Below, in pieces: positions 51,745-61,929 of a DNA stretch of 64,000 nt. A model generated the notes under the pieces. The model was not told the origin of the DNA. It did not search any database and was given only the letters and a program-made list of their open reading frames with translations. The stretch is taken from positions 1-64,000 of the forward strand of contig CAJULX010000008.1 in assembly GCA_910587245.1 (NCBI GenBank), written 5' to 3'. This DNA is from Candidatus Gastranaerophilales bacterium (GTDB lineage Bacteria > Cyanobacteriota > Vampirovibrionia > Gastranaerophilales > Gastranaerophilaceae). The position numbers were made by a program, and so were the translations under genes. Within the stretch, counting starts at the first letter, position 1. Each line of letters starts with the position of its first letter.

Positions 51745-52725
51745 ATGGAACTTAAAATTAAAAATGTAAATACAACCACAAGCTCTGATGGTTCTCAATA
51801 CGGAAAATTCGTTATTGAACCGTTGGAAAGAGGCTTCGGTGCGACAATCGGTAACTCATTAAGAAGAGTGCTGTTGTCAAGTCTTGAGGGTGCTGCAGTA
51901 ACTTCAGTAAGAATTGAAGGTATTACACATGAATATACTTCAATCCCCGGTATTGTTGAAGATGTGATTGATATTATGTTAAACCTTAAGGGTTTGGTTG
52001 TAAAAACAGAAACCGATGAAATTCAGCATTTAAGAATAGATGCTACAAAACCGGGCCCTGTTCTTGCGGCTGATATTCAATTGCCTTCAGGCGTTAAAAT
52101 TGTTAACCCTGACTGTGTTATCTGTACAATCGCCGAAGGCGGTTCTTTCCACGCTGATATCGTTGTAGAAGTAGGCAAGGGATACGCTGCGGTTGATGCT
52201 CTTAAAGACCAGAAAAACGGTCTTCCTATTGATATGCTTCCGATTGATGCAGCTTTTATGCCTATTAAAAGAGTATCATATGTTGTTGAACCTGCCCGTG
52301 TAGGTGAAGTTATCGACTATGATAAATTAACTCTTGAAATCTGGTCAAACGGCTCTGTTGATGTTAATCAGGCATTAAGCAAAGCTGCAAGTCTTTTAAT
52401 TGACCACTTCAGACAAATAACGGCAATTACAGGCCAGCCAGTAGGCGCCGCTACATTTGAAGAAGAAGCTGTTGTTGAAGATGAAACGGAACAAACACCC
52501 GCTTTCACCATTGAAGATCTTGAACTTTCAGTTAGAGCTTATAACTGCTTAAAAAGAGCAAGCATCAATTCAATGGCGGAATTACTGAAAAAATCAGAAC
52601 ATGATTTATTGAATATTAAAAACTTTGGTAAAAAATCTTCTGATGAAGTTATTGAAAAGCTGCACGAATTAGGATTAGACCTACAACCGAATCCTGAAGG
52701 TGTAGATGATATGGAACTAATATAA
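51745..52725 (+). CDS. rpoA: RNA polymerase subunit alpha
   Basis: A 326-residue alpha subunit. The N-terminal dimerisation domain contains GFGATIGNSLRRVLLSSLEG and the C-terminal domain LSVRAYNCLKRASINSMAELLKKSEHDLLNIKNFGKKSSDEVIEKL, which contacts UP elements and activators. An acidic linker (EEEAVVEDETEQTPAF) joins them. The last codons carry GVDDMELI. Confidence 0.97.
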   Translation: MELKIKNVNTTTSSDGSQYGKFVIEPLERGFGATIGNSLRRVLLSSLEGAAVTSVRIEGITHEYTSIPGIVEDVIDIMLNLKGLVVKTETDEIQHLRIDATKPGPVLAADIQLPSGVKIVNPDCVICTIAEGGSFHADIVVEVGKGYAAVDALKDQKNGLPIDMLPIDAAFMPIKRVSYVVEPARVGEVIDYDKLTLEIWSNGSVDVNQALSKAASLLIDHFRQITAITGQPVGAATFEEEAVVEDETEQTPAFTIEDLELSVRAYNCLKRASINSMAELLKKSEHDLLNIKNFGKKSSDEVIEKLHELGLDLQPNPEGVDDMELI

Positions 52726-52747
52726 AAATAATAAAGGAACAATAAAA

Positions 52748-53176
52748 ATGAGACACCAGTGTAAAAAACATCATTTAGGAAAGGCGGCAGACCAGAGAAC
52801 TGCATTATTGCGTTCTTTAGCTACCGAATTATTCCTCCATGGTGAAATTGAAACAACTATGGCGAGAGCAAAAGCTCTTAAGCCGTTCGCTGAAAGTATC
52901 ATTACCTTTGCCAAGAAAGGTGATTTAGCTTCAAGAAGACAAGCTGCAAGACACATTTTTGACAAAGAAACAGATAAATATATTAATCTTGAAACAGGCG
53001 AATTGTATGACGCACTTCCTGAAGGTGAAAAACACCCGAAACAAACCGTTTTAAGACAGCTTTTTACTGTTATCGGTAAAAAATATGCTACAAGAAACGG
53101 CGGTTATACAAGAATTTTCAGATTAACTCCAAGAAGAGGGGATGCATCTGAAATGGCCTTGATTCAATTAACATAA
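52748..53176 (+). CDS. rplQ: Ribosomal protein L17
   Basis: A 142-residue L17: MRHQCKKHHLGKAADQRTAL, LATELFLHGEIETTMARAKALKPFAE. It is slightly longer than the E. coli protein because of a central insertion (YINLETGELYDALPEGEKHP). The stop overlaps the truA start (TAATG). Confidence 0.96.
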   Translation: MRHQCKKHHLGKAADQRTALLRSLATELFLHGEIETTMARAKALKPFAESIITFAKKGDLASRRQAARHIFDKETDKYINLETGELYDALPEGEKHPKQTVLRQLFTVIGKKYATRNGGYTRIFRLTPRRGDASEMALIQLT

Positions 53177-53958
53177 TGAATCGATACTTAATCAGCTTTG
53201 AGTATGAAGGAAGAGATTTTTTCGGTTCTCAAAGCCAGCCTGACAAAAGAACCGTTCAGGACGAATTAAATAAAGCAATTTGTACTTTGACAAAAGAAAA
53301 TACTAAAATCATAATGGCAGGAAGACTTGATAAAGGTGTCAGCGCCCTGTGCCATACGGCACATTTTGATACCGGTTATCAAATGCAGGATGAATCAAAG
53401 TTTTTGAATTCTTTAAATGCAATTTTACCTTCCGATATTTCGGTTTTTAAAATCGAATTAAAAGATGAAAGTTTTCATGCCCAAAAAACTGCCTCATACA
53501 GGCATTACAGGTATATTATAAGAAACTCTTTTATTAAACCGGTATTTAATAAAAATATTCTTCTTGTAAGAAAACCTTTAAATGTCGAATTGATGAATAA
53601 TGCAATACAGTATGTTAAAGGCGAACATGATTTTAGTTCTTTTAAGTCCGTCTCGGATAATCCTGCATCAGTTTGTAATATCTATTTTGCAAATGTTGTT
53701 AAAAAACCGCTTGAAAACGGCACAGGAAACTATATCGAGATTAATATTATAGGAAACAGATTTCTCTATAATATGGTAAGGGCAATAGTCGGAACTCTTT
53801 TGATGATTGAAAAAGACGGAAGTTCTCCTCTTAAAATGAAAGAGATATTAAATTCCAAAAACAGAGCTCTTGCAGGACATAACGTTGAACCTTACGGTTT
53901 AACGTTAATAAAAACAGGGTACGATAACCCTTATGATTACATAAAACAAATTAATTAA
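53176..53958 (+). CDS. truA: tRNA pseudouridine synthase A
   Basis: A 260-residue TruA that modifies tRNA positions 38-40. The catalytic Asp is in AGRLDKGVSA (GRxDxGV). RRYRY-like RHYRYIIRN and the C-terminal NRFLYNMVRAIVGTLL motif are present. It is one base coupled to rplQ and followed by rplM, an order common in cyanobacteria and Firmicutes. Confidence 0.94.
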   Translation: MNRYLISFEYEGRDFFGSQSQPDKRTVQDELNKAICTLTKENTKIIMAGRLDKGVSALCHTAHFDTGYQMQDESKFLNSLNAILPSDISVFKIELKDESFHAQKTASYRHYRYIIRNSFIKPVFNKNILLVRKPLNVELMNNAIQYVKGEHDFSSFKSVSDNPASVCNIYFANVVKKPLENGTGNYIEINIIGNRFLYNMVRAIVGTLLMIEKDGSSPLKMKEILNSKNRALAGHNVEPYGLTLIKTGYDNPYDYIKQIN

Positions 53959-53973
53959 TGGAAAGGCAAATAA

Positions 53974-54420
53974 ATGAAGACATTTAGCGCAAAACCGCTG
54001 GAAGTTGAAAGAAAATGGCATTTAATTGATGCTGAAGGGGTTCCCCTTGGCAGATTAGCTGTTGTTGCTGCAAATCTTCTAAGAGGTAAACATAAACCGC
54101 AATACACACCAAACGTTGATACAGGCGATTTTGTCGTTGTTATCAATGCTGAAAAGGTTGTTGTAACAGGCAAAAAAGAAACCGATAAAATGTATTATCA
54201 CCACACAGGATTCCCCGGCGGCTTCAGAGCTGCAAGCTTTAAAGAATTGATGGAAAAAGATGCAAGACTTCCTATCGAGAAAGCTGTTAAAGGTATGCTT
54301 CCGCACAATACTTTAGGTTCCGAACAATTTACAAAATTAAAAGTATACACAGGTGCAGAACACCCGCATGAAGCTCAAAAACCTGTGAAATATGAAATCA
54401 GCAAAGGAGAAGAAAAATAA
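53974..54420 (+). CDS. rplM: Ribosomal protein L13
   Basis: A 148-residue L13: WHLIDAEGVPLGRLAVVAANLLRGKHKPQYTPNVDTGDFVVVINAEKVVVTGKK, KMYYHHTGFPGG, and KGMLPHNTLG. It binds 23S rRNA early. GGAAAGG lies upstream. The stop overlaps the rpsI start. Confidence 0.97.
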   Translation: MKTFSAKPLEVERKWHLIDAEGVPLGRLAVVAANLLRGKHKPQYTPNVDTGDFVVVINAEKVVVTGKKETDKMYYHHTGFPGGFRAASFKELMEKDARLPIEKAVKGMLPHNTLGSEQFTKLKVYTGAEHPHEAQKPVKYEISKGEEK

Positions 54421-54824
54421 TGGCAGCTGAAAATAAAAACGAAGTAATCAAAACCGGCAGAAGAAAATGTTCTATTGCAGTTGCAAAAGTTTCTTCCGGA
54501 AAAGGCCGCGTTTTTGTTAACGGTAAAACTTTGAGAGGTTATTTTGGAAACCGTCCTTCTTTAGAAATGACAATTTTCAGACCCCTTGTTTTAACCGATA
54601 ACCAAGATAAATTGGATGTTAATGTTAAAGCATTGGGCGGCGGTGTTTCTGCTCAGGCTGATGCTATTAAACACGCTATTTCACGCGCTTTGCTTGCAAT
54701 GAATGAAGAATATAAACCTGTTTTAAAACAAGAAGGTTTATTAACACGTGATGCAAGAATTAAAGAACGTAAAAAATACGGTAGAAAAAGAGCAAGAAAA
54801 AGATTCCAATTCTCAAAAAGATAA
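54420..54824 (+). CDS. rpsI: Ribosomal protein S9
   Basis: A 134-residue S9: GRRKCSIAVAKVSSGKGRVFVNGKTL, GGGVSAQADAIKHAISRALL, and the C-terminal KKYGRKRARKRFQFSKR, whose final residues reach the P-site tRNA. It ends the operon and is followed by a terminator. Confidence 0.97.
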   Translation: MAAENKNEVIKTGRRKCSIAVAKVSSGKGRVFVNGKTLRGYFGNRPSLEMTIFRPLVLTDNQDKLDVNVKALGGGVSAQADAIKHAISRALLAMNEEYKPVLKQEGLLTRDARIKERKKYGRKRARKRFQFSKR

Positions 54825-54867
54825 TCTTTTTAAACCTTTTTATCGTTGGAAAACGCAATATATTTTT

Positions 54868-54896
54868 AAAAAACCCGCTAATTTCAGCGGGTTTTT
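54868..54896 (+). terminator. Terminator of ribosomal/rpoA operon
   Basis: AAAACCCGCT and AGCGGGTTTTT form a 9-bp stem with a T5 run. It lies about 45 bases after rpsI and before the convergent wecB gene. Confidence 0.85.
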
Positions 54897-54938
54897 GGTA
54901 TATATTTTACAAAGTAGCAATCCTGATTTTTATAAAAA

Positions 54939-56090
54939 TTAAGAAAATCTGCTCAGAATAATATCAGCTGTTCTTTTTGAGGCAAGCCCGTCACCATAGG
55001 GGTTTACAGCCATTTTCATTGAATTATAAAAAGCTTCATCCGATAATAATTTATTTACGGTTGATGTAATTTTTTCCCTGCTTGTACCTACAAGTTTAAC
55101 ACATCCGCTATGCACAGCCTCCGGTCTTTCCGTTTCATCTCTTAAGACAAGCACAGGCACTCCTAATGACGGTGCTTCTTCCTGTACTCCGCCTGAATCC
55201 GTTAAAATTATATGTGCCTTTTTCATTAAAGCGCAAAACGGTGCATAATCCAGCGGGTCAATAAGTTTTACTCTCTCAATGTTATCAAGTTTCTTAAATA
55301 CGGTATTTCGAACATTCGGGTTTAAATGAACAGGGTAAACAACTTCAATATCTTTATTTTTCTCTACGATATCAAGCACGGCATCGCATATATTCTCTAA
55401 AGGCTGTCCGAAATTTTCCCTTCTGTGCGATGTCAAAAGAATTGTTTTTAAATCATCCCGAAGCCCCAGATAAGATAAATCCGTATTTTTTTCTACCGTA
55501 TACAAAAGAGCATCTATAACGGTATTACCCGTTTTATAAATTCTTCTGCCTTCTTCGTAAGAGTTATCCATGCTGCCGTTCAATCTGCCTTCTTTAATTC
55601 CGGAATTTAAAAGATTTTCGACGGAACCTTCGGTCGGTGCAAAATGCAGGTCTGATACGGCATCGGCTAAAACTCTGTTAATTTCTTCAGGAAAAGGATA
55701 ATCTTTATTAAATGTGCGCAAACCTGCTTCAATATGACCTATCTGGATTCTTGCATAGAACGCACTGAGCGCCGTTGCAAAAGCCGTTGTTGTATCTCCG
55801 TGCATAAGTACAATATCGGGTTTTATTTCTTCAAAAATCTTTTTTGTTTCCGTCAAAATATCGGATGTTAAGCTCCATAAATTTTGATTCGGTTTCATTA
55901 AATTTAAATCAAAATCAGGAGTGATTTCAAATAAATCCAGCACCTGATCAAGCATTTGCCTGTGCTGTGCCGTTACAATTACAACGGGCTCAAATTCGGG
56001 GCGTTTTTTTAATTCAAGAACAAGCGGAGCCATTTTTATAGCTTCGGGTCTTGTTCCAAATACAACCGCAGTTTTAATTTTCTTATCCAT
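54939..56090 (-). CDS. wecB: UDP-N-acetylglucosamine 2-epimerase
   Basis: A 383-residue epimerase making UDP-ManNAc for surface glycans. Family motifs are VVFGTRPEAIKMAPL near the N-terminus, MHGDTTTAFATALSAFY, GHIEAGLRTFNKDYPFPEEINR, TSHRRENFG and TDSGGVQEEAPSLG. Non-hydrolysing type. It is convergent with rpsI. Confidence 0.94.
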   Translation of the reverse strand: MDKKIKTAVVFGTRPEAIKMAPLVLELKKRPEFEPVVIVTAQHRQMLDQVLDLFEITPDFDLNLMKPNQNLWSLTSDILTETKKIFEEIKPDIVLMHGDTTTAFATALSAFYARIQIGHIEAGLRTFNKDYPFPEEINRVLADAVSDLHFAPTEGSVENLLNSGIKEGRLNGSMDNSYEEGRRIYKTGNTVIDALLYTVEKNTDLSYLGLRDDLKTILLTSHRRENFGQPLENICDAVLDIVEKNKDIEVVYPVHLNPNVRNTVFKKLDNIERVKLIDPLDYAPFCALMKKAHIILTDSGGVQEEAPSLGVPVLVLRDETERPEAVHSGCVKLVGTSREKITSTVNKLLSDEAFYNSMKMAVNPYGDGLASKRTADIILSRFS

Positions 56091-56170
56091 ACGAAGGATT
56101 GTATATAAATAATAAGAAAATTACAAGGGCATTTTGATTTTTTAAAGGTTATGTTTTGTTTGTCATGCCC

Positions 56171-56199
56171 TTGTGTTTGTTGTAAAATGTCACTATAAG
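56171..56199 (+). promoter_or_regulatory. gyrA promoter
   Basis: TTGTGT (56171-56176) and TATAAG (56194-56199) are 17 bases apart and lie 26 bases upstream of gyrA. Confidence 0.6.
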
Positions 56200-56225
56200 A
56201 CTAGTGTTATGGAGAAGTTTCAGTT

Positions 56226-58772
56226 TTGAGTCAAACAAATTTATTTGATCATGGAAAAATTGTACCTATAAATATAAGAGATGAGATGAAAAGGTCGTAT
56301 ATCGACTATGCAATGAGTGTTATTGTTGGTCGTGCGCTTCCTGATGTCAGGGACGGTTTAAAGCCTGTTCACAGACGTATTTTATTTGCCATGAATGAAC
56401 TTGGAATGGCACCGGATAAACCGTTTAAAAAATGTGCCAGAATCGTCGGTGAAGTTCTCGGTAAATATCACCCGCACGGTGATACAGCCGTATATGAAGC
56501 CTTGGTTCGTATGGCTCAGGACTTTTCAACCAGATATTTAACCGTAGACGGTCACGGTAATTTTGGTTCGGTTGACGGTGACGGTGCAGCAGCTATGAGG
56601 TATACGGAAGCAAGGATGCATAAAATTACAACCTCAATGCTTGCGGATATTGATTGTGAAACGGTTGAATTTACTCCAAACTTTGACGGTTCACTTGTAG
56701 AGCCTGCTGTTCTTCCAGTAAGGCTTCCCATGCTTTTATTGAACGGGGTTTCAGGTATTGCTGTAGGTATGGCGACAAACATTCCCCCCCACAACCTGAA
56801 TGAAATAGTAGACGGGACAATCGCTTTGATTGATAACCCCGACATTACAATTGACGGGCTTATGGAATATATTAAAGGACCTGATTTCCCGACTGCCGCA
56901 ACAATTATCGGTACATCCGAAATTAAAAAGGCTTATGAAACAGGACGCGGCTCAATAAAAATGTCTGCCGTATCCACTATTGAAGAAATTCAGGGCGGCG
57001 GCGGCCGTCAGTCAAGAACGGCAATAATTGTAACCGAAATCCCTTATCAGGTAAACAAAGCCGCTTTAATTGAAAAAATAGCAGAACTTGTAAAAGACGG
57101 CAAAATTACAGGTATTTCAGATTTAAGAGATGAATCCGACAGAGACGGTATGCGTATTGTTATTGAATTAAAACGCGACGCTAAGCCTGATGTTGTAAGA
57201 AATAACCTTTATAAACAGACTGCCTTATTAAGTTCATTCGGTGTTAATATGGTGGCTCTTGTCGGCCAGCAGCCAAGGCTTTTAAATCTTTATGAAGTAT
57301 TGAACGAATTTGTGGAACACAGGGTTGAAGTTATCACAAGAAGAACTCTTTATTTCTTAAAGAAAGCAAAAGCAAGAGCGCATATTTTGGAAGGCTTGAT
57401 GATTGCCCTAAATGCGCTTGATGAAGTAATAGAATTAATTAAAAAATCTAAAAATACCGAAGAAGCAAGAGAAGGGCTTATCAACCGCTTCGGGCTCGAT
57501 ATTGACCAGGCTAATGCAATCCTTGAAATGCAGTTAAGAAGATTGACAGGCTTAGAACAGGATAAAATCAGAGCCGAATATGACGAATTAATGAAGAAAA
57601 TTGCGGAATATGAAGCAATCTTAGCTGACAGACAAAAGATTTTAAATTTAATTAAAGAAGAACTTCTTGAAGATAAAGAAAAATACGGCGATGACAGAAA
57701 AACCCAAATTCTGCCCGAACAAGGGGAATTAAATATTGAAGATTTAACCCCGAATACTGCTATGGCTGTATTTATAACGCGTCAAGGGTATATTAAAAGA
57801 ATTTCTCTTGATACTTTTGAAAGACAAAACCGTGCAACCCGCGGCAAGGGCGGTATGAAAACAAAAGAGGATGATGATGTTGATCATTTCTTTACCGCTA
57901 TGATGCATGATAAGGTATTGTTCTTCTCATCCAAAGGCGTTGTATACAGCTTAAATGTTTATGATTTCCCTGAAGGTTCAAGACAGTCTAAGGGCTTGCC
58001 GATAATTAACGTTCTTCCTATTGAACAGAATGAAACAATTACTGCGGTTGTACCTGTTAAAACTTTTGATTCGAATACTAATTTAATAATGCTTACAAAA
58101 TCAGGCTATATTAAACGTATCAGCCTTGATAATTTCGCAAGTATCAGAAGAAACGGCATTATTGCAATAGGTCTGGAAGAAAATGATACCTTAAACTGGG
58201 TAAAACTTGCTCAGGATAATGATGAAATTATCATAGGTACAAGCTGCGGTATGGCAATAAGGTTTGCAATTTCCGATTTAAGACCTTTGGGACGTTCGGC
58301 ACGCGGTGTAAACTCTATGAAATTAAGAACAGGAGACACAATTGTAGGTTGTGATGTTGTACCCAGAGATTATGATGCCGATTTGCTTGTTATGACAAGC
58401 GACGGATTTGGAAAACGTTCTAAACTTTCTGAGTTCAGACCTCAAAACAGAGGCGGTCTCGGTTTAATTGCAACTAAATTCAAAACATCTTCTTCAAGAC
58501 TTGTAGCCTTAACTATTGTTGAAGAAAAAGATGAAATTATGGTGGTAAGTGCAAACGGTGTGGTAACACGTGTAAGCGCTTCTTCAATTTCAAGACAGGG
58601 CAGACCTGCAACAGGTGTTAAGGTTCAAAATCTGGGTGAAAACGATTATGTTGTTTCCGTTAATAAAATCGTAGAGCCTGATGAAGATGATGAAGTTAAA
58701 AAGGCGGCTTCTGAAAATGCGTCAACTGAACAGAATAACATTTCTCAAGGTAACTTAAATTTTGAAGAATAA
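56226..58772 (+). CDS. gyrA: DNA gyrase subunit A
   Basis: An 848-residue gyrase A. It starts at a TTG with GGAGAAG eight bases upstream. The N-terminal winged-helix region shows RRILFAMNELG, the catalytic Tyr in AAMRYTEARM, and IPPHNLNEIVDG. The C-terminal pinwheel repeats (FFSSKGVVYSLN, LTKSGYIKRISLD) follow. The GyrA box reads RATRGKGG, a diverged form of QRRGGKG. It ends with an acidic tail. A terminator follows. Confidence 0.95.
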   Translation: MSQTNLFDHGKIVPINIRDEMKRSYIDYAMSVIVGRALPDVRDGLKPVHRRILFAMNELGMAPDKPFKKCARIVGEVLGKYHPHGDTAVYEALVRMAQDFSTRYLTVDGHGNFGSVDGDGAAAMRYTEARMHKITTSMLADIDCETVEFTPNFDGSLVEPAVLPVRLPMLLLNGVSGIAVGMATNIPPHNLNEIVDGTIALIDNPDITIDGLMEYIKGPDFPTAATIIGTSEIKKAYETGRGSIKMSAVSTIEEIQGGGGRQSRTAIIVTEIPYQVNKAALIEKIAELVKDGKITGISDLRDESDRDGMRIVIELKRDAKPDVVRNNLYKQTALLSSFGVNMVALVGQQPRLLNLYEVLNEFVEHRVEVITRRTLYFLKKAKARAHILEGLMIALNALDEVIELIKKSKNTEEAREGLINRFGLDIDQANAILEMQLRRLTGLEQDKIRAEYDELMKKIAEYEAILADRQKILNLIKEELLEDKEKYGDDRKTQILPEQGELNIEDLTPNTAMAVFITRQGYIKRISLDTFERQNRATRGKGGMKTKEDDDVDHFFTAMMHDKVLFFSSKGVVYSLNVYDFPEGSRQSKGLPIINVLPIEQNETITAVVPVKTFDSNTNLIMLTKSGYIKRISLDNFASIRRNGIIAIGLEENDTLNWVKLAQDNDEIIIGTSCGMAIRFAISDLRPLGRSARGVNSMKLRTGDTIVGCDVVPRDYDADLLVMTSDGFGKRSKLSEFRPQNRGGLGLIATKFKTSSSRLVALTIVEEKDEIMVVSANGVVTRVSASSISRQGRPATGVKVQNLGENDYVVSVNKIVEPDEDDEVKKAASENASTEQNNISQGNLNFEE

Positions 58773-58801
58773 AGTTCTGTAACTTTGTTTTAATATATTT
58801 T

Positions 58802-58836
58802 AAAAATTGCCTCTATTTTATTAGAGGCAATTTTTG
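58802..58836 (+). terminator. Terminator of gyrA
   Basis: AAAATTGCCTCTA and TAGAGGCAATTTTTG form a long stem with a T5 run, about 30 bases after the gyrA stop. Confidence 0.88.
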
Positions 58837-58899
58837 TGTAATTTAATTTTTTAATAATTTATTAAAGCAAATTTATATTGTTGAAAGGTATAAGCAATT

Positions 58900-59735
58900 A
58901 TGACAGAAATTAAGTTTTTCCCTCAAACCGCCTTGAACGGTAAAGTTAATGGCGGCATATCTCTCACCCCCCCCCGAATAACTTGAATTTAATTAATATT
59001 CAAACCGCAAAAGAGGTTGGAGAGATAGCTAAAAAAGAGATTGGCACAATGCCTTTTAGAATAGCAACAGCAGGATATTCCGCGCCGCCTGCCGGGTATG
59101 AAAAATCAACAAAAGAATTTTTAAAGGCGCTTGATGGTGAATTAGGAGTGAGAAGTACAGCTTTTATTACCAGCCCCACTGCAGATAAAGGCAGTATTGA
59201 TGCTATAACATCGGAAGTTACGGGGCTTGCTAAGGGAAAGATTTTTTATACAACAGCTAAAGATTATGTTGATTATATAAATCCTAAAAATTTTCCATCA
59301 ACTATTGATACTACAGTTTTTTCAAAACTGCCAAAATATATTCTTCCTGATTCAAAAGAATATTCAAAGGCAACCGCAGAAGCATCAAATATTTTTGTTG
59401 CCACAGGCGGTAGAAATGCAACCGTAAGCGATTTTGTAAATGCGCTTAAAAAAGGAAATAAAAGTATTATTTTAGATAACGCCTCAATCGATTTGCCGGC
59501 ATGGGGAGAAGCAAAAGCGAGGGTTGAAAATGCTTCAAAATATCTTACGGAACAGCTTTCGGCATTTAAGGCCGGTAAGAAATTACCTCATCCTGAAATT
59601 GGTGAATTTACAAAAGAATTTCTTTCAAAAAATAGTGAGAAAATAACGAAGCTTGTTAAATCCGTAAACCTCGGAAATACGGATACTGCAGGTATTTTAA
59701 AAGCTGCAAAGGATGCCGCTAAATTTTTAAGATAA
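58900..59735 (+). CDS. SLOG-like protein, reading frame broken at C9 tract
   Basis: The frame opens at an ATG (58900) with an AAAGG site but is cut by a stop after the poly-C tract (58967-58975). The rest is open from 58983 in another frame and lacks a ribosome site there. One extra C (ten in all) joins them as ...GISLTPPPNNLNLINIQ..., giving 278 residues. The C-terminal region (NIFVATGGRNATVSDFVNALKKGNKSIIL) resembles the GG-x(n)-T-x-x-E-like phosphate loop of SLOG/LOG nucleotide-binding proteins. Phase variation or an assembly error could explain it. A terminator follows. Confidence 0.6.
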
Positions 59736-59748
59736 AATTTGTTTATAA

Positions 59749-59794
59749 TATAAAAGCGGTGTACACTATTCTGTTTTGCACCGCTTTTATATTT
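59749..59794. terminator. Bidirectional terminator between 58900 gene and bamA
   Basis: TATAAAAGCGGTG and CACCGCTTTTATA form a 13-bp stem with T-runs on both strands. The two neighbouring genes converge here. Confidence 0.82.
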
Positions 59795-59819
59795 TTTATA
59801 TTATTTTTTTTAAGCTTTC

Positions 59820-61778
59820 TTACAGATAATCACCCATACCGAATGTGAAGAAGCCGCCGCTTCCTGAACCCTTTGTATTTGTTAAAGGAATACCGTAATC
59901 TAAATTAATTGCACCTAAGCCCGGTACAAATAATCTTAAGCCGACACCTGCAGTGATGCCGTATCCTGGTCTGTCATATAATCTGTCTGTAAGGGTTGAA
60001 CTGAATACTTTACCGCCGTCAACAAATCCTGCAATTCTGATATTGTTTAAGAAAGAATTTGAAGTTAAACGGTCCAAAAACGGTATCGGGAATCTGAATT
60101 CCGCACTGCCCATCATAAATCCGTTGCCGGAGCCTGCCTCTGCTATGTTGAACCCCCTGAGTGAATACGGGCCGCCAAGTGTATATGCCGCAAATTCGGG
60201 TAAATCTCCGTTTATCTTTCCGCCGCCGCGGGCTGTTAAAACTAAAGAAGATTTTCTTCCCGCAGGGATGAATTTTTTCAATACACCGTTTAATTTGCCG
60301 TAGCTGTCAGCGTCGGAGAAGCTGAATGCCTCTTCGAGACTTACTTTTGCAAGTACACCGTGTCTTGTATTTATAATATTATCTCTTGTATCATAAACAA
60401 TTGAAGGCATTACTCTGGCGTAAAATCCTCCTTCAAGCTGTTTTTCTCTTTCTGAAAGAGGTATGCCGCGCTGGTTATACAGACTTGAAATTTTACTCCA
60501 GTCACCTTCTTTTAAATGTACATTTTCAACACCGACACTGAAATTACCTGATAAATTTTTAGCTTTTTTGAAAGCTCTTGATATTGTAATATCTCCGCCG
60601 TATCTTTCTTCAATTGCAAGCGGAACCTGATAGCTTCCGAAGTTTCTGGCGAATGCCCTAAATCCTAAAGATTGATTGTCTGATTTAAAGTGAGGTTCAA
60701 GGAATGATAATTCAGCCTGTAAATTTGCACGTCTTAAAACGCTTGAATCATGCATTAATATACCGGTTCCTGCCATTACATTCAAATTAAGTTTTTGTCC
60801 TAAACCTCTGAAATTGTTTTCGCCAAATCCTACTGAACCGAAAAAGCCGGAGCTTGAATCAATGCCGACACCCAAAGAAACTCTTCCTGTTCTTTGTTCA
60901 TCAAGCTGAACTATGATATCATACAAGCCTGTTTCTTCATCAAGTTTAATTTCTCTTTGAACATCTTTGAAAGCTTGTGTGCCCATAAGGCGCATAATAT
61001 CGGCTCTCATGAGGTTTTCATTGTAAACCTCGCCCGGGGCTTGAAGTATGTTTCTTTTAACAATAAAATCTTTTGTTTTATTGTTTCCTTCAACCTTGAT
61101 ATCACCTATTATACCTTCATTAATTTTTATGGTTATTATATTATCGGGATCATCCTGCAGGTTTGTAACTTTTGCCAGAATATATCCCTTGCCTGCGTAA
61201 AGTTCCTGAATACTTTCAATTGCAGCATTTATCGCAAGAATATTCTGCGGTTTTCCTTCTAAATCTTTAAGGATTTCCATAATTTCATATGTGCTTAAAG
61301 ATTTGTTTCCAGTGATGAAAAAGCCCTCAATAGGCGGATTTTCTTCAACAATAATTCTTAATTTAACATTACCGTTATCAAGCTTAATTGGAAGTGCCCT
61401 GATATTTTGTGTAAAATATCCCGATTTATAAAGTTTATTTAAATCGTTTGCAACATTTTTTCTGTTAAAGGGATATCCTTCTTTTGAACTCAGCTGGCTT
61501 TTTATAAAACTTGTTTCAATCAGGTTGTTTCCGTATATTTCAATATCTTTTATATGAACGGCATCGGAATCTCCAGTATATTCTTCTTCGGGTGAATATA
61601 CAGCAGGAGTTTCCGCATTTTCAATATTTTCGTTATTATTTTTTATTTCTTCCACATGCTCTTTTGCCTTTCTTTTGAAAGGATTTTTGAATTCAAAAGC
61701 ACATGCCGTGCTCTCATTAAGCAATAAGATGCACGCAAGCACGGATATTAAAGAGGTTTTGTATAAATTTCTCATCAA
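59820..61778 (-). CDS. bamA: Outer membrane assembly factor BamA (Omp85)
   Basis: A 652-residue Omp85 protein. A signal peptide (MMRNLYKTSLISVLACILLLNESTACA) is followed by a basic linker and about three or four POTRA domains (VHIKDIEIYGNNLIETSFIKSQLSSKEG and later repeats), then a beta barrel with DTRDNIINTRHGVLAKVSLEE, a YTLGGPYSLRGFN signature and a C-terminal GINLDYGIPLTN. It inserts outer membrane proteins, which shows a diderm host. The last residue is Leu instead of the usual Phe. Confidence 0.92.
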   Translation of the reverse strand: MMRNLYKTSLISVLACILLLNESTACAFEFKNPFKRKAKEHVEEIKNNNENIENAETPAVYSPEEEYTGDSDAVHIKDIEIYGNNLIETSFIKSQLSSKEGYPFNRKNVANDLNKLYKSGYFTQNIRALPIKLDNGNVKLRIIVEENPPIEGFFITGNKSLSTYEIMEILKDLEGKPQNILAINAAIESIQELYAGKGYILAKVTNLQDDPDNIITIKINEGIIGDIKVEGNNKTKDFIVKRNILQAPGEVYNENLMRADIMRLMGTQAFKDVQREIKLDEETGLYDIIVQLDEQRTGRVSLGVGIDSSSGFFGSVGFGENNFRGLGQKLNLNVMAGTGILMHDSSVLRRANLQAELSFLEPHFKSDNQSLGFRAFARNFGSYQVPLAIEERYGGDITISRAFKKAKNLSGNFSVGVENVHLKEGDWSKISSLYNQRGIPLSEREKQLEGGFYARVMPSIVYDTRDNIINTRHGVLAKVSLEEAFSFSDADSYGKLNGVLKKFIPAGRKSSLVLTARGGGKINGDLPEFAAYTLGGPYSLRGFNIAEAGSGNGFMMGSAEFRFPIPFLDRLTSNSFLNNIRIAGFVDGGKVFSSTLTDRLYDRPGYGITAGVGLRLFVPGLGAINLDYGIPLTNTKGSGSGGFFTFGMGDYL

Positions 61779-61929
61779 ATTCCACTTAATCTCTTGATAT
61801 TATTAATTATACCCTTAAAATACAAACAGTACAAATAAAAGCAAAAATGTTACAAATTTATACTACTTTAAAATGAGAATTTGTGATTTAATATTATTAT
61901 ATAAATAAAGTTTGCTTGGAGTTATGGTT

